Notes: a model not told the origin generated them from the sequence alone. A DNA stretch of 57,579 bases from Eggerthellaceae bacterium (GCA_017511465.1 JAFWJU010000004.1:1-57579); one strand, 5' to 3'. Positions 49,379-57,579 are shown, counted from the first letter of the stretch. Translations and numbers: made by a program.

Positions 49379-49421
49379 AAGCACCCCAGGTTCACCCTCT
49401 ACCTGGGGTGCCTTGTATAAT
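49379..49421 (+). terminator. hsp20 terminator overlapping the NUDIX gene -10 region
   Basis: GCACCCCAGGT and ACCTGGGGTGC form an 11-bp stem with a 9-nt loop, followed by CTTGTATAAT. The TATAAT (49416-49421) is probably the -10 of the next gene, so terminator and promoter are packed together. Confidence 0.6.
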
Positions 49422-49450
49422 GGGGCGAAATCACGCACAAGGAGGCACGA

Positions 49451-50044
49451 ATGGAAACGCCCAAGCTGGTAAACGTAGAACAGGTATGCGACGGTTGGGT
49501 GAAGAAGTACCTGCTGACTTACGAGCTTCCCAACGGGAAAACGTATTCGTACGAAGCCGCGTCGCGCAAAGGCCCTGACGCATTCAAGGCTCTGCTCGAA
49601 GCTAACGGCAAGGGCTTGCAGCGCTCAAGCGCAGATGCAGTGTGCATCGTGGCGCGCACGCCTCGAGACACGCTTGTCATGGAACGCGAGTTCCGTTATC
49701 CGCTGAACAGCTGGTGCGTGGCGCTTCCCGCAGGGCTCGTGGATCCTGGCGAGGACATCGCCACTTGCGCTGCCCGCGAGCTTCGGGAAGAAACGGGATA
49801 TGCCGTCATACCCGATGCGCCCGTGCGGCCATTGCCCCAGCCCGGCTATTCTTCGACTGGCCTGACCGACGAGACCGTACACGTGATATTCGTCGAAGCC
49901 GAGATAGCCGGCCCTCCTCAGCGTGAGGGCAACGAGCTCATCGAGGTGTTCGAGCTCCCTATCGCCGATATCCGCAACTTCCTTGACGCCAATACGCTTC
50001 CCATTGGCACGCGTGCGCAATTGATCTTGGAGTTGTTCGCATAA
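49451..50044 (+). CDS. NUDIX hydrolase, ADP-ribose pyrophosphatase-like
   Basis: A 197-residue hydrolase. The full NUDIX box is present: GLVDPGEDIATCAARELREE then TGY (about residues 97-119). An N-terminal beta-rich region of about 60 residues, the LPAGLVDPGE lead and the QPGYSSTGLTDE region after the box match ADP-ribose pyrophosphatase-like members. It would cleave nucleoside diphosphates linked to another group, such as ADP-ribose. The ribosome site AAGGAGG is strong. A two-way terminator separates it from the convergent cysteine hydrolase. Confidence 0.9.
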   Translation: METPKLVNVEQVCDGWVKKYLLTYELPNGKTYSYEAASRKGPDAFKALLEANGKGLQRSSADAVCIVARTPRDTLVMEREFRYPLNSWCVALPAGLVDPGEDIATCAARELREETGYAVIPDAPVRPLPQPGYSSTGLTDETVHVIFVEAEIAGPPQREGNELIEVFELPIADIRNFLDANTLPIGTRAQLILELFA

Positions 50045-50072
50045 AGCAAGAAGGCGCGGCGCCTTCTTGCTT
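50044..50072. terminator. bidirectional terminator between the NUDIX and cysteine hydrolase genes
   Basis: AAGCAAGAAGGCGC and GCGCCTTCTTGCTT form a perfect 14-bp stem around a single G. It overlaps the NUDIX stop codon and serves both convergent genes. Confidence 0.85.
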
Positions 50073-50074
50073 GC

Positions 50075-50632
50075 TTAGCGGTTGATGACCTCTATCTGAA
50101 GGCCCTCCATGATGTCGAGGGCCTTTTCGTTCGTGGCCGGATCGGGCGCTGCCGTGCAGGACGCGTCGACGATGATGGGCACATTGGGGCAGGCGGTGCG
50201 AGCGATGACTGCGTTCGACAACACGCACATGTTCGAAACCAGCCCCACGAGCTCGATGCTCGCGAACGGCTGGGTTCCCAAACCGTCGGCAATGCTTTGA
50301 CGCCTCACGAGACGCTCGAATAGTGCGACCGAGCCGAACGTCGGCTTGTAAAACGCTGTGTCGACTTCTTCTTGCTTGGTCGCGACTTGCCCGTACAGGC
50401 CATGGCCTGCCGTGCCTTCGATGCAATGCGGGATGGGCAGCTTTTGCCCTTCCTGCGTTTCGAGGTAGTTCTTGTGATGGGTGTCGAAGGTGAACGCGAT
50501 GTCGTCGCCCGCCTCGCGGTACTCGTCGATCTTGCGTGCGATGCGCTCGTCGAGCAATTCCGCACCTTCGAAACCCAGCGCGCCATCGACGAAATCGTTT
50601 TGATAGTCAACGACGATAAGCAAACGTTTCAT
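50075..50632 (-). CDS. isochorismatase-family cysteine hydrolase (nicotinamidase-like)
   Basis: A 185-residue amidase-fold protein. The catalytic triad is placed as Asp9 (VVDYQNDF), Lys96 (FYKPTFGS) and Cys136 (LVSNMCVLSNA). FDTHHKNY (Asp50, His52) could bind the metal seen in nicotinamidases. It probably hydrolyses an amide such as nicotinamide, but the family is broad. The ribosome site GGAGGGGG is strong. A hairpin between yerC and this gene may end most upstream transcripts. Confidence 0.87.
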   Translation of the reverse strand: MKRLLIVVDYQNDFVDGALGFEGAELLDERIARKIDEYREAGDDIAFTFDTHHKNYLETQEGQKLPIPHCIEGTAGHGLYGQVATKQEEVDTAFYKPTFGSVALFERLVRRQSIADGLGTQPFASIELVGLVSNMCVLSNAVIARTACPNVPIIVDASCTAAPDPATNEKALDIMEGLQIEVINR

Positions 50633-50650
50633 GCCGTTCCCCCTCCTGAA

Positions 50651-50679
50651 ACGGAAACCACAACCGAAAGCGGTCGTGG
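50651..50679 (-). terminator. terminator after yerC
   Basis: Minus strand: CCACGACCG and CGGTTGTGG pair (one G-T) around CTTT, followed by TTTCCGTTT, ahead of the cysteine hydrolase gene. Confidence 0.65.
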
Positions 50680-50721
50680 CTTATTGCGACTCGACAGTAT
50701 AAACGAGTGTGGGGATATATG

Positions 50722-51006
50722 CTATTCGGCGAGGGAGTCTAACGCGGCGCGGTAACCGCCGGCACCATAGCTGAGGCATTTCGACACGCGCGCGATGGTC
50801 GTTGCCGAAGCGCCAGTCGCTTGCTCGATTTGAGCGTACGAGCGCCCTTCGTCGAGCATGCGCGCCACAGCCAAACGCTGGGAGCTCTCGCGGATTTCGC
50901 GGATGGTGAACAGGTCTTCCAAAAGCGCGAACAGGGTGTCTTTGTCGTCAATCTCGGAAAGGACGTCCAGCAGCGCCTCGACTTCCGGTGTGCGCAGGTC
51001 CGCCAT
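50722..51006 (-). CDS. YerC/YecD family TrpR-like DNA-binding protein
   Basis: A 94-residue all-helical protein of the TrpR-like superfamily. LFTIREIRESSQRLAVARML and GRSYAQIEQATGASATTIARVSKCL give the helix-turn-helix, and the end LSYGAGGYRAAL is typical of YerC/YecD. Members are probable transcription regulators of unknown ligand. It begins 2 nt after the cimA stop with a GAGGT site, so it is in the cimA operon. A terminator follows. Confidence 0.9.
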   Translation of the reverse strand: MADLRTPEVEALLDVLSEIDDKDTLFALLEDLFTIREIRESSQRLAVARMLDEGRSYAQIEQATGASATTIARVSKCLSYGAGGYRAALDSLAE

Positions 51007-51008
51007 GG

Positions 51009-52661
51009 TTAAACCTCACCATCCATTCCATGTTCTGGCTTGGCAGTTAAGGCGGCATCCAAGGTGACAGCCGTCGCAATTGCCTCGTCGCGGATCAAAC
51101 CGTACTCGTAGGATTCCACAAGCGCGTTCCACGACGCTTCGATGATGTTTTCGGAAACGCCGATCGTGCCCCATGTGCCATGCTCGTCGCGCGTGGTGAT
51201 GATTACGCGCGTGATGGCGTCGGTGCCCGTGCTCTCGTCGAGCAAGCGCACCTTGAAGTCGATCAGGTGCATGTTGTTCACCTGCGGATACGCAGATGAC
51301 AGTGCCATCTTCAGGGCTTTCGACAACGCGCCGACCGGGCCGACACCTTCGCCGGTGGCCACGAAGCGCTTGTCGCCGACATGCACCTTGATGGTGGCTT
51401 CGGACTGGGCGTCTTTCGCAAGCGCGCCCGTATCCTCGCGGTCATCCACGATTACGCGGAAGCTCTCGAGCGTGAAATGGGGACGAGCGCTTTCCAAATG
51501 GCGTTCGATGAGCAGCGCCAGCGACCCGTCGGAGACTTCGTATGAATACCCCTGCGCCTCGCGGGCCTTCACCTCGTCGAGAATAGCCTGCAGGCTTTCG
51601 GGCTTGTCGTCCAAGTCGTATCCGAGCGCCTTGGCTTTCGCTGCCAACGACGCCTTGCCGGCAAGCTCGCTAACCAGCATGTATGCGCTGTTGCCGACAA
51701 CTTCGGGATCGACATGGTTGTAAGCCTCGGGGAACCGCGCGATGGCACTGGCATGCAAGCCGCCCTTGTGGGTGAACGCGCATGACCCGACATACGGGGA
51801 ATGCGCCCACACCGAGAAGTTGCAGATTTCAGCAACGTAGGAAGCAACGCTCGTCAGCTGTCGGAGTTTCTCGGAACCGACGCACGTGTAGCCCATCTTC
51901 AGTTCGAGGTCGGCGATGATCGTCAGCAGGTCGGCATTTCCCACGCGTTCGCCATAGCCGTTAATCGTGCCCTGCACCTGCGTGGCACCTGCACGCACGG
52001 CTGCCAGCGTGTTGGCAACGGCGCAACCGCTGTCGTTGTGGCAATGGATGCCCACCTGCACGCGCCCCAAGGCCTTGATGGCTTCGGCCGTGATGCTTTC
52101 GACCTCGAACGGTAGCGCTCCGCCGTTGGTCTCGCACAGGTCAACGGCGTCGGCACCCGCTTCGGCGGCCGCCCGTATGCAGGCGATTGCGTAGTCGGGA
52201 TTGGCCTTGTAGCCATCGAAAAAATGCTCGGCATCGAACACGACTTCCAGCCCTTGCGCCTTCAAGAACGCAATAGAGTCTGCAATCATGCGCAGGTTCT
52301 CGTCGAGGGTCGTCTGCAGGGCGCGAAGCACCTGCGCATCCCAGGTCTTTCCCGCGATAGTCACAATCGGCGCACCGCTTTCGATGAGACCTGCAAGACC
52401 TGCATCGTCGGCCGCGGCCACGTCCTTGCGGCACGTGGAACCGAAGGCGGCGACACGTGCATGCTTTAAGGGATGCTGGCGCAACTCGGCGAAGAACGAA
52501 GCATCTTTGGGATTTGACGAGGGGAAACCGCCCTCGATGATGTCGATGCCGAATTCGTCGAGACGGTAGGCGATGCGCAACTTGTCCTCGAGGGACAGCG
52601 TCACACCCTGCGCCTGCTCGCCGTCGCGTAGCGTCGTGTCATATGTCGTGACTCGTGTCAT
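51009..52661 (-). CDS. cimA: (R)-citramalate synthase
   Basis: A 550-residue DRE-TIM enzyme that condenses acetyl-CoA with pyruvate to give citramalate, the threonine-independent route to isoleucine. The active site is intact: YDTTLRDGEQAQGVTLS, metal-binding GIHCHNDSGCAVAN and TINGYGERVGNADL. A C-terminal LeuA-type regulatory domain (about 425-540) follows. The long form with GGFPSSNPKD points to CimA rather than isopropylmalate synthase. No SD is seen; TACAAT stands 7 nt before the ATG, suggesting a leaderless mRNA. It is an intact relative to compare with the degenerate LeuA-like protein at 25601. Confidence 0.92.
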   Translation of the reverse strand: MTRVTTYDTTLRDGEQAQGVTLSLEDKLRIAYRLDEFGIDIIEGGFPSSNPKDASFFAELRQHPLKHARVAAFGSTCRKDVAAADDAGLAGLIESGAPIVTIAGKTWDAQVLRALQTTLDENLRMIADSIAFLKAQGLEVVFDAEHFFDGYKANPDYAIACIRAAAEAGADAVDLCETNGGALPFEVESITAEAIKALGRVQVGIHCHNDSGCAVANTLAAVRAGATQVQGTINGYGERVGNADLLTIIADLELKMGYTCVGSEKLRQLTSVASYVAEICNFSVWAHSPYVGSCAFTHKGGLHASAIARFPEAYNHVDPEVVGNSAYMLVSELAGKASLAAKAKALGYDLDDKPESLQAILDEVKAREAQGYSYEVSDGSLALLIERHLESARPHFTLESFRVIVDDREDTGALAKDAQSEATIKVHVGDKRFVATGEGVGPVGALSKALKMALSSAYPQVNNMHLIDFKVRLLDESTGTDAITRVIITTRDEHGTWGTIGVSENIIEASWNALVESYEYGLIRDEAIATAVTLDAALTAKPEHGMDGEV

Positions 52662-52668
52662 AGGCGCT

Positions 52669-52674
52669 ATTGTA
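52669..52674 (-). promoter_or_regulatory. -10 box for a predicted leaderless cimA mRNA
   Basis: TACAAT on the minus strand, then AGCGCCT, then the cimA ATG. The only GGAG lies upstream of the -10 and is too far from the ATG. Confidence 0.5.
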
Positions 52675-52737
52675 CTCCACCGTGCGCTAGTGGGAACAAA
52701 AATTTGGCTGCAAGAACAGGGCTTTCCCTTAGCGGGC

Positions 52738-52775
52738 TTTAAACGAAACTGGCCGGGTGGTAAGCACCCAGCCAG
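52738..52775 (-). terminator. intrinsic terminator after glnN
   Basis: Minus strand: CTGGCTGGGTG and CACCCGGCCAG pair (one mismatch) around CTTAC, followed by TTTCGTTTAAA. Confidence 0.75.
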
Positions 52776-52798
52776 CCTTGTGCGATTTCGCGTTCGCC

Positions 52799-54898
52799 TT
52801 ACGCGTAGAACAGGATGGCGTTATAGCTTGGAACGGGCCAATGGCTGGCGCCTACGACGATTTCGAGCGCATCGATTTCGGCGCGGAGCGAATCCATCAG
52901 CGGAACAACCTTGCCCGCATTCTCGTTGGCGCATTCCTGCTGGTCGGGTATGGCGCGAACGCGGTGATGCGTCTGGTCAAGCTCGATGAGCAGATTGTCG
53001 ATGTCCTTGATGCCCTCGTTCAGCTTGTTCAGGATGGTTTCCTGCGGCGTCAGGTCGGCATCGGGCATGACGGCTTTCACCTTTGCCATGTTGGCCGCCA
53101 CCTCGGCAGCGTAGTCGGCAATAGCCGGCAGGTACTGCTGGCGCACCATACGCTTGCACGTGCGGGCCTCGATGTTGATCAGCTTGTTGTACTTCTCGAG
53201 TTTCACCTCGTAACGGCTGCGGACCTCGGGTTCGTTGAGAATGCCGAATTCCTCGAACAGGTCGATGCTCTTTTGGCTGATGAGCGCAGGCATGGCATCG
53301 GCCGTCGTGCGATGGTTCGCAAGGCCGCGACGCTCGGCTTCGGCTTCCCATTCCGCCGAGTAGCCGTTGCCGTCGAAGATGATGCGCGAGTGGTCCTTCA
53401 GCAGCTGCTTGATGTGCGCAAGCGCCGCCTTCTCGAACGCCTCGCCCGACAGGCCCTCCATGGCATCCGCAAAGTCCTTCAGGCTCTTCGAAACAGCCGC
53501 GTTCAGAATGGTGTTGGCCTCGGACAGATTCTGCGAGCTACCCGGCATGCGGAACTCGAACTTGTTGCCCGTGAAGGCGAACGGCGACGTGCGGTTGCGG
53601 TCGGTGTTGTCCTTCAGGAAAGCGGGCAACACCGAAACGCCGAGGTCCATAGCCACCTTGTCGGCGCTTTCGTATTCGGATTCGTGGTCGTTCACCAGCG
53701 CGTCGACAATCGCCGAAAGCTCGCTGCCCAGGAATATGGAAACGATGGCCGGCGGCGCCTCATTCGCGCCCAGGCGATGGTCGTTGCCGGCAGACGCCAC
53801 GGACATGCGCAGCAGCTCCTGATACTCGTCGACGGCTTCGATAACGCACGTGAGGAACACCAGGAAGCGCAGGTTTTCCATCGGGTTCTCGCCCGGCTCC
53901 AGCAAGTTCTTGCCGTTTGCAGCCAACGACCAGTTGTCGTGCTTGCCCGAGCCGTTGATGTGCTCGAACGGCTTTTCATGCTGCAGGCACACCAGGCCAT
54001 GGCGGCTCGCGATGAGCTTCATTTTCTCCATGGTCAGCAAGTTGTGGTCGATAGCGCGGTTGGCGTTCTCGAAGATGGGCGCAAGCTCGTGCTGCGCGGG
54101 CGCGACCTCGTTGTGCTTGGTCTTGGCCGGCACGCCGAGCTTCCACAGCTCCTCGTCGAGCTCTTTCATGAAGGCGCTGACCGTGGGACGGATGGCGCCG
54201 AAGTAATGGTCGTCGAGCTCCTGGCCCTTGCACGGCGCATAGCCGAACAGCGTGCGGGTCGTCAGCATCAGGTCGAGGCGCTTCTTGTACTGCTCCTCGG
54301 AAATGAGGAAGTATTCCTGCTCTAAGCCGATGGTGACGTCGATACGACGATGCGGCTCGCCGAACAGCGCCAGCACGCGGTTGGCCTGCTCTTCGATGAC
54401 GGCCATGCTGCGAAGGAGCGGCGTCTTCTCGTCGAGCGCCTCGCCGGTGTAGCTGCAAAACGCCGTAGGGATGCACAGCACGTCGTCCTTGATGAACGCG
54501 TAGCTTGTCGGGTCCCATGCCGTGTAACCGCGCGCTTCGAACGTGGCGCGCAAGCCGCCGTTCGGGAAGCTGGATGCGTCGGGCTCGCCCTGGATCAGCT
54601 CTTTGCCGCTGAAGCGCATGAGCGCGCGACCGTCCTTCGTGGGATCGAGGAAGCTGTCGTGCTTTTCGGATGTCAGGCCCGTAAGCGGCTGGAACCAGTG
54701 CGTGAAGTGAGTGGCGCCGTGCTCGATGGCCCATTCCTTCATGGAATGCGCGACGACGTTGGCGACCTCGAGATTGAGGGGATCGCCCTTTTCGATGGTG
54801 CGCATGAGCGCCTTGTACGTGACGGACGGCAGGCGCTCGGCCATAACGTGTTCGTTGAACACGAGGCTGCCGTAAATGTCGGATACGTTTGCTGGCAT
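52799..54898 (-). CDS. glnN: type III glutamine synthetase
   Basis: A 699-residue class III glutamine synthetase, about 1.5 times the size of GlnA and typical of anaerobes. It makes glutamine from glutamate, ammonia and ATP. The class III opening SDIYGSLVFNEHVMAERLP, the glutamate/metal block EVAPAQHELAPIFENANRAI, and NGSGKHDNWSLA are all seen, plus a long C-terminal helical region. The start at 54898 follows GGAG; a longer reading has no such site. It is divergent from the Rossmann/RyR gene. A terminator follows. Confidence 0.95.
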   Translation of the reverse strand: MPANVSDIYGSLVFNEHVMAERLPSVTYKALMRTIEKGDPLNLEVANVVAHSMKEWAIEHGATHFTHWFQPLTGLTSEKHDSFLDPTKDGRALMRFSGKELIQGEPDASSFPNGGLRATFEARGYTAWDPTSYAFIKDDVLCIPTAFCSYTGEALDEKTPLLRSMAVIEEQANRVLALFGEPHRRIDVTIGLEQEYFLISEEQYKKRLDLMLTTRTLFGYAPCKGQELDDHYFGAIRPTVSAFMKELDEELWKLGVPAKTKHNEVAPAQHELAPIFENANRAIDHNLLTMEKMKLIASRHGLVCLQHEKPFEHINGSGKHDNWSLAANGKNLLEPGENPMENLRFLVFLTCVIEAVDEYQELLRMSVASAGNDHRLGANEAPPAIVSIFLGSELSAIVDALVNDHESEYESADKVAMDLGVSVLPAFLKDNTDRNRTSPFAFTGNKFEFRMPGSSQNLSEANTILNAAVSKSLKDFADAMEGLSGEAFEKAALAHIKQLLKDHSRIIFDGNGYSAEWEAEAERRGLANHRTTADAMPALISQKSIDLFEEFGILNEPEVRSRYEVKLEKYNKLINIEARTCKRMVRQQYLPAIADYAAEVAANMAKVKAVMPDADLTPQETILNKLNEGIKDIDNLLIELDQTHHRVRAIPDQQECANENAGKVVPLMDSLRAEIDALEIVVGASHWPVPSYNAILFYA

Positions 54899-55145
54899 GG
54901 TCGCTCCTTCGTGCTGCGTGCGTTCGTCTATTCTAACGGGAAATTGTTTTAAAAGTATGCGCAATCGGCTCATGAACAGCGGGCGCTGTGGTCCTGGCGG
55001 TCAATTGGCAGCGAAAGCGGTTTTATCGGGTCGGCTCATATGCTGCCCCGACTGCAAAGCGGGCTGTATCCGAGCGCTTGGGCGGGATTTCGATCAGTTT
55101 CAGCGTATCATTGCACTTGACCAGAAAACGCGAAAGGAAAAAGCC
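54899..55145. other. divergent intergenic region between glnN and the RyR-domain gene
   Basis: 247 bp. TATCAT near 55108 is a possible -10 for the plus-strand gene. I see no strong palindrome, T-box core or ORF with a ribosome site. Confidence 0.35.
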
Positions 55146-57329
55146 ATGTCGCCCCAATCGCAAATCGTCGTTATCACAGGCTGGATCCTGTCCATTCTGA
55201 CCCTCATCGCAACGGTCATTGCCGTCGTTATCATCCATAAACGCCGTAGAGAAGGAGACTCGAACGTCTCGACTTGGCTTGGCTACACGGTGGGCATATA
55301 CGTAACGGCGTTCTTCATGCTGCTCAGCCAAGAGATCGTGGGGCTAGCCGGATCCACGGGATCGCCGATTATCTTGGACACGGTGCTTAGCTGCATGCAA
55401 ATGCTCAGCACGGGGCGCGACATCTCTCTCGATGCCGAAGCGTTGGCTTGGATGGGCCCCGCTCTGCCGCCTTACGTCATCTACAACGCAGCCCTTTTCG
55501 TCGCGGCACCCGTTGGCACCTTGGGCACCATCCTTTCCCTCGCCAACAACCTGTTTGGGATACCCGTAGTCCGCAAAATGGCCGAATCGCGCGATACGTA
55601 CGTCATTTCCGACCTCAACGAGCAATCGCTTGAACTTGGAAAGAGCATCATCGAAAAGGGGAACAGCCTTGGCATGAAGAAGCTCGTGGTATATGCCAAC
55701 GTCGACCCCTCGAAGTCGTCCCTTGGCTCAGATGCCCGGCTTATCGGAGCTCGATGCCTTCCCCATGCCATTGACTACATCGCGCCGAGGATTTGGGCTA
55801 ACAAGACATGTGAGCGAGCGTTTGTCTTTGCCAGCGACGACGAAGTCAAAAACCTCGGCGACGGCCTCGAGCTTGCCGGCAAGGTTTGCGTGTGGAGCGA
55901 CGAGGGCCTTAAAGCGCCTCACGTGCTGATTTTCTCGAGCTCTCCGGTTGCCGGACCGTCAGTTGACGCAGCCGCGGCAAAGCTGAACGATGCCTCGCAA
56001 GGTAAACTGCGGGTTCGCATCAGGCGTGTGGACTGGATCAGAAGCACCATCGACACGATGCTCGATTCCTATCCCCTCTTTGCCACCGGCCTTGATGAAA
56101 GCTGCATGACGAATGAAGGCGCAAGTCCGAAGCTCAGATTCGATTACGATTTGGATTCGCGGCGCATTCTCATCGTCGGCAAGAGCGAGTTCCCAAGGGA
56201 ATTCCTGAAGGGCGCCCTTTGGGCGGGGCAGCTTGGCGACAAGATTAAGACGCATATCGATGTCGTCGCTTTGGGCGTCGATGGATTCGAGTCGCGCTTC
56301 AAGTTCGAATGCCCTGAGTTCTTCGCAAAAGACGGCAGACCCTACCAGGACCATTACAGCCTGCGGTTCCATTCCATCAACCCCGAAAGCGCCGACTTCG
56401 CAGCGTTTCTCCGCGGAGCCGACGAGGGCAACGTGCGGAGCGGATACGACGAATTCGGCGAATTCACGCACGTGTTCATCGCTTTGGAAAACGACCTTGT
56501 CTGCGCCAAGGTTGCTCGTCGCACGCGCGAACTGCTCGAACAACGACGGCTGATGAACGGCCCGTTTAACCCTGCGTTCATCGGCGCCATCATCAACAAC
56601 GCCGAACTCGCCGATACCGTTCGCAACATGAAGGCCCGCGAACGCTCTTACGCTATCGTCCCCCTTGGCGACGACGCGTTCGTCTACAGCTACGACAACA
56701 TCTTCAATCCGATGCTTTACCGCCAAGCGCAGAACGTGAACCGGATTTACAACGAATACGCAATAGGGGGAAAGAGCGGTGCCGAATTCAAAGCCGCTGT
56801 CGAACGGGCCGACCTGAGCCTCGCGAATTCCGAATACAATTTCCGATCTTCGCTCGCTTCGGCATTGCACCGCAAGTACGCTCTGTTCCTCGTATGCAGG
56901 GAACTGAACTGGAAAGAAGGAGAAAACGCCGAGTTTTGGACGCACCCGCTCGAAGAGGTTGATAAGGGCGCCCTTGACCTGTTCGAAAACTACATCAACT
57001 CGGGTCAGGCTGGCTGGCTTTCGAAGCTCGAGCACGATCGATGGAGCGCGTACGTAAGCGCCGAAGGCCACGAATACATGCCGCTCGATGCGTTGCCCGC
57101 GATATACCAAATGGAAAACCGGCATAACTACGAGCTCGCGCACCTGCATCCGTGTCTCATCGATTTCGAAGACCTTCCTAATCTTGACGAGGCGGTTCGA
57201 CCGTACACCGAAGAAGAAACGGCCTTCCAAAAGCTTGACGACAACGTCGTGTTCGGCATCCCCCTTATCATTGCCTCGGAAGAAGACTTCGAGAAGCAAT
57301 GGGAAGAGCACTTCAAAAAAGAGCTCTAG
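55146..57329 (+). CDS. membrane-anchored Rossmann-fold protein with C-terminal RyR domain
   Basis: A 727-residue protein of unknown function. Three membrane helices lie near residues 7-29, 44-68 and 107-137. A TrkA-N-like Rossmann unit follows (VVRKMAESRDTYVISDLNEQ, about 145-165). A second one begins RILIVGKSEFPREFLKGALW (about 340-360). The C-terminal region (about 620-690) has the RyR pattern: LEHDRWSAYVSAEGHEYMP and then AHLHPCLIDFEDLP. RyR domains in bacteria are often joined to nucleotide-binding Rossmann units and are thought to sense a ligand. The start follows AAAGGAA. It may be a membrane sensor, perhaps of NAD-type ligands or ions; this is inference. Single gene, ended by a shared terminator. 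Confidence 0.8.
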   Translation: MSPQSQIVVITGWILSILTLIATVIAVVIIHKRRREGDSNVSTWLGYTVGIYVTAFFMLLSQEIVGLAGSTGSPIILDTVLSCMQMLSTGRDISLDAEALAWMGPALPPYVIYNAALFVAAPVGTLGTILSLANNLFGIPVVRKMAESRDTYVISDLNEQSLELGKSIIEKGNSLGMKKLVVYANVDPSKSSLGSDARLIGARCLPHAIDYIAPRIWANKTCERAFVFASDDEVKNLGDGLELAGKVCVWSDEGLKAPHVLIFSSSPVAGPSVDAAAAKLNDASQGKLRVRIRRVDWIRSTIDTMLDSYPLFATGLDESCMTNEGASPKLRFDYDLDSRRILIVGKSEFPREFLKGALWAGQLGDKIKTHIDVVALGVDGFESRFKFECPEFFAKDGRPYQDHYSLRFHSINPESADFAAFLRGADEGNVRSGYDEFGEFTHVFIALENDLVCAKVARRTRELLEQRRLMNGPFNPAFIGAIINNAELADTVRNMKARERSYAIVPLGDDAFVYSYDNIFNPMLYRQAQNVNRIYNEYAIGGKSGAEFKAAVERADLSLANSEYNFRSSLASALHRKYALFLVCRELNWKEGENAEFWTHPLEEVDKGALDLFENYINSGQAGWLSKLEHDRWSAYVSAEGHEYMPLDALPAIYQMENRHNYELAHLHPCLIDFEDLPNLDEAVRPYTEEETAFQKLDDNVVFGIPLIIASEEDFEKQWEEHFKKEL

Positions 57330-57368
57330 ACAGGCGCTGAAGCGCAACGGCTCCATGAGCACATAAGG

Positions 57369-57396
57369 AAAGCCCGCTCGAATGAGCGGGCTTTCT
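57369..57396. terminator. bidirectional terminator between the RyR-domain gene and rpsI
   Basis: AAAGCCCGCTC and GAGCGGGCTTT form a perfect 11-bp stem around GAAT, followed by CTTG on the plus strand and CCTTA on the minus strand. Confidence 0.8.
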
Positions 57397-57420
57397 TGTA
57401 ATGCATATGCAGGTCGCAGA

Positions 57421-57579
57421 TTAGCGCTTGCTGAACTGCGGACGCTTGCGGGCCTTCTTCAGGCCGTACTTCTTGCGCTCGACCATACGCGGGTCGCGCG
57501 TGAGGAAGCCTGCCTTCTTCAGCTCGGGGCGATAATCGCCAGCCTCGAGAAGGGCGCGGGAAATGCCGTGGCGCAGGGC
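57421..57579 (-). CDS. rpsI: 30S ribosomal protein S9, C-terminal part (cut by the window edge)
   Basis: The last 52 codons are visible on the minus strand: [20 protein letters not shown], then [12 protein letters not shown], and the basic tail [12 protein letters not shown] with a TAA stop. This is the conserved end of S9, whose C-terminal Lys/Arg tail reaches the ribosomal P-site tRNA. The 5' part, and probably rplM, lie beyond the right edge. Confidence 0.97.
   Translation of the reverse strand, partial: ALRHGISRALLEAGDYRPELKKAGFLTRDPRMVERKKYGLKKARKRPQFSKR

Noticed and set aside
52757-54325. A 522-codon open frame on the plus strand opposite glnN
   Set aside because: Antisense to a complete class III glutamine synthetase; no ribosome site or domain.
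55959-57362. A 467-codon minus-strand frame opposite the RyR-domain gene
   Set aside because: Antisense shadow. The plus-strand frame has an SD, membrane helices and Rossmann/RyR motifs.

Overview
The window looks like chromosomal core sequence from a GC-rich actinomycete. Protein style and gene content fit class Coriobacteriia, probably the Eggerthellaceae; this is an inference from reading the proteins, since no rRNA or other marker was available. Supporting points are a class III glutamine synthetase, a T-box-controlled ECF tryptophan transporter, a SEC-C-tagged methionine aminopeptidase and SD-less genes with a -10 box next to the ATG. I see no prophage, insertion sequence, CRISPR array, tRNA or rRNA. 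Almost all of the window is coding.

Left part (1-23 kb): a minus-strand block holds map, a prepilin-peptidase-like gene, a Phd-like small gene and pheS-pheT. A methyltransferase-like DNA repair gene and nfo follow on the plus strand. Next is a tryptophan uptake system (trpP, two ECF ATPases, ecfT) behind a T-box leader with a UGG specifier. The repair genes recN and uvrB flank dtd, and a tandem-HTH regulator directly follows uvrB. coaE, rpsA, a GNAT enzyme and two bacterial-PH membrane proteins complete this part.

Middle part (23-37 kb): a two-gene unit encodes a LeuA-family protein that has lost its catalytic residues and a TIM-barrel::acyl-CoA-synthetase fusion. metA (acetyl type by its Glu111) converges on dxs. 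The minus-strand series aroQ::pepP - carboxyltransferase::accB - accC - asp23 - nusB - xseB - dxs follows the Bacillus yqhS-yqhT-accBC-yqhY-nusB-xseB-dxs order, but two of its positions have become gene fusions. efp diverges from its head.

Right part (37-57.6 kb): shikimate genes aroB, aroK, aroC and aroE (with aroQ nearby), ruvX, mltG, guaB, a sodium symporter, an M18 aminopeptidase, a phosphoesterase, hsp20, a NUDIX hydrolase, a cysteine hydrolase, yerC-cimA and glnN. A membrane-anchored Rossmann/RyR-domain protein of unknown function and the 3' end of rpsI close the window.

The most unusual signals are non-coding. (1) Six copies of a 27-nt repeat lie between efp and aroB, five of them phased at 41-43 bp. 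(2) Two families of intergenic hairpin elements keep short core boxes while their long complementary arms differ completely between copies. One family has a conserved 20-nt loop and a TTAAG bulge between covarying stems. (3) Several genes have a TATA-type -10 box 6-7 nt before the ATG and no Shine-Dalgarno sequence, which predicts leaderless mRNAs.
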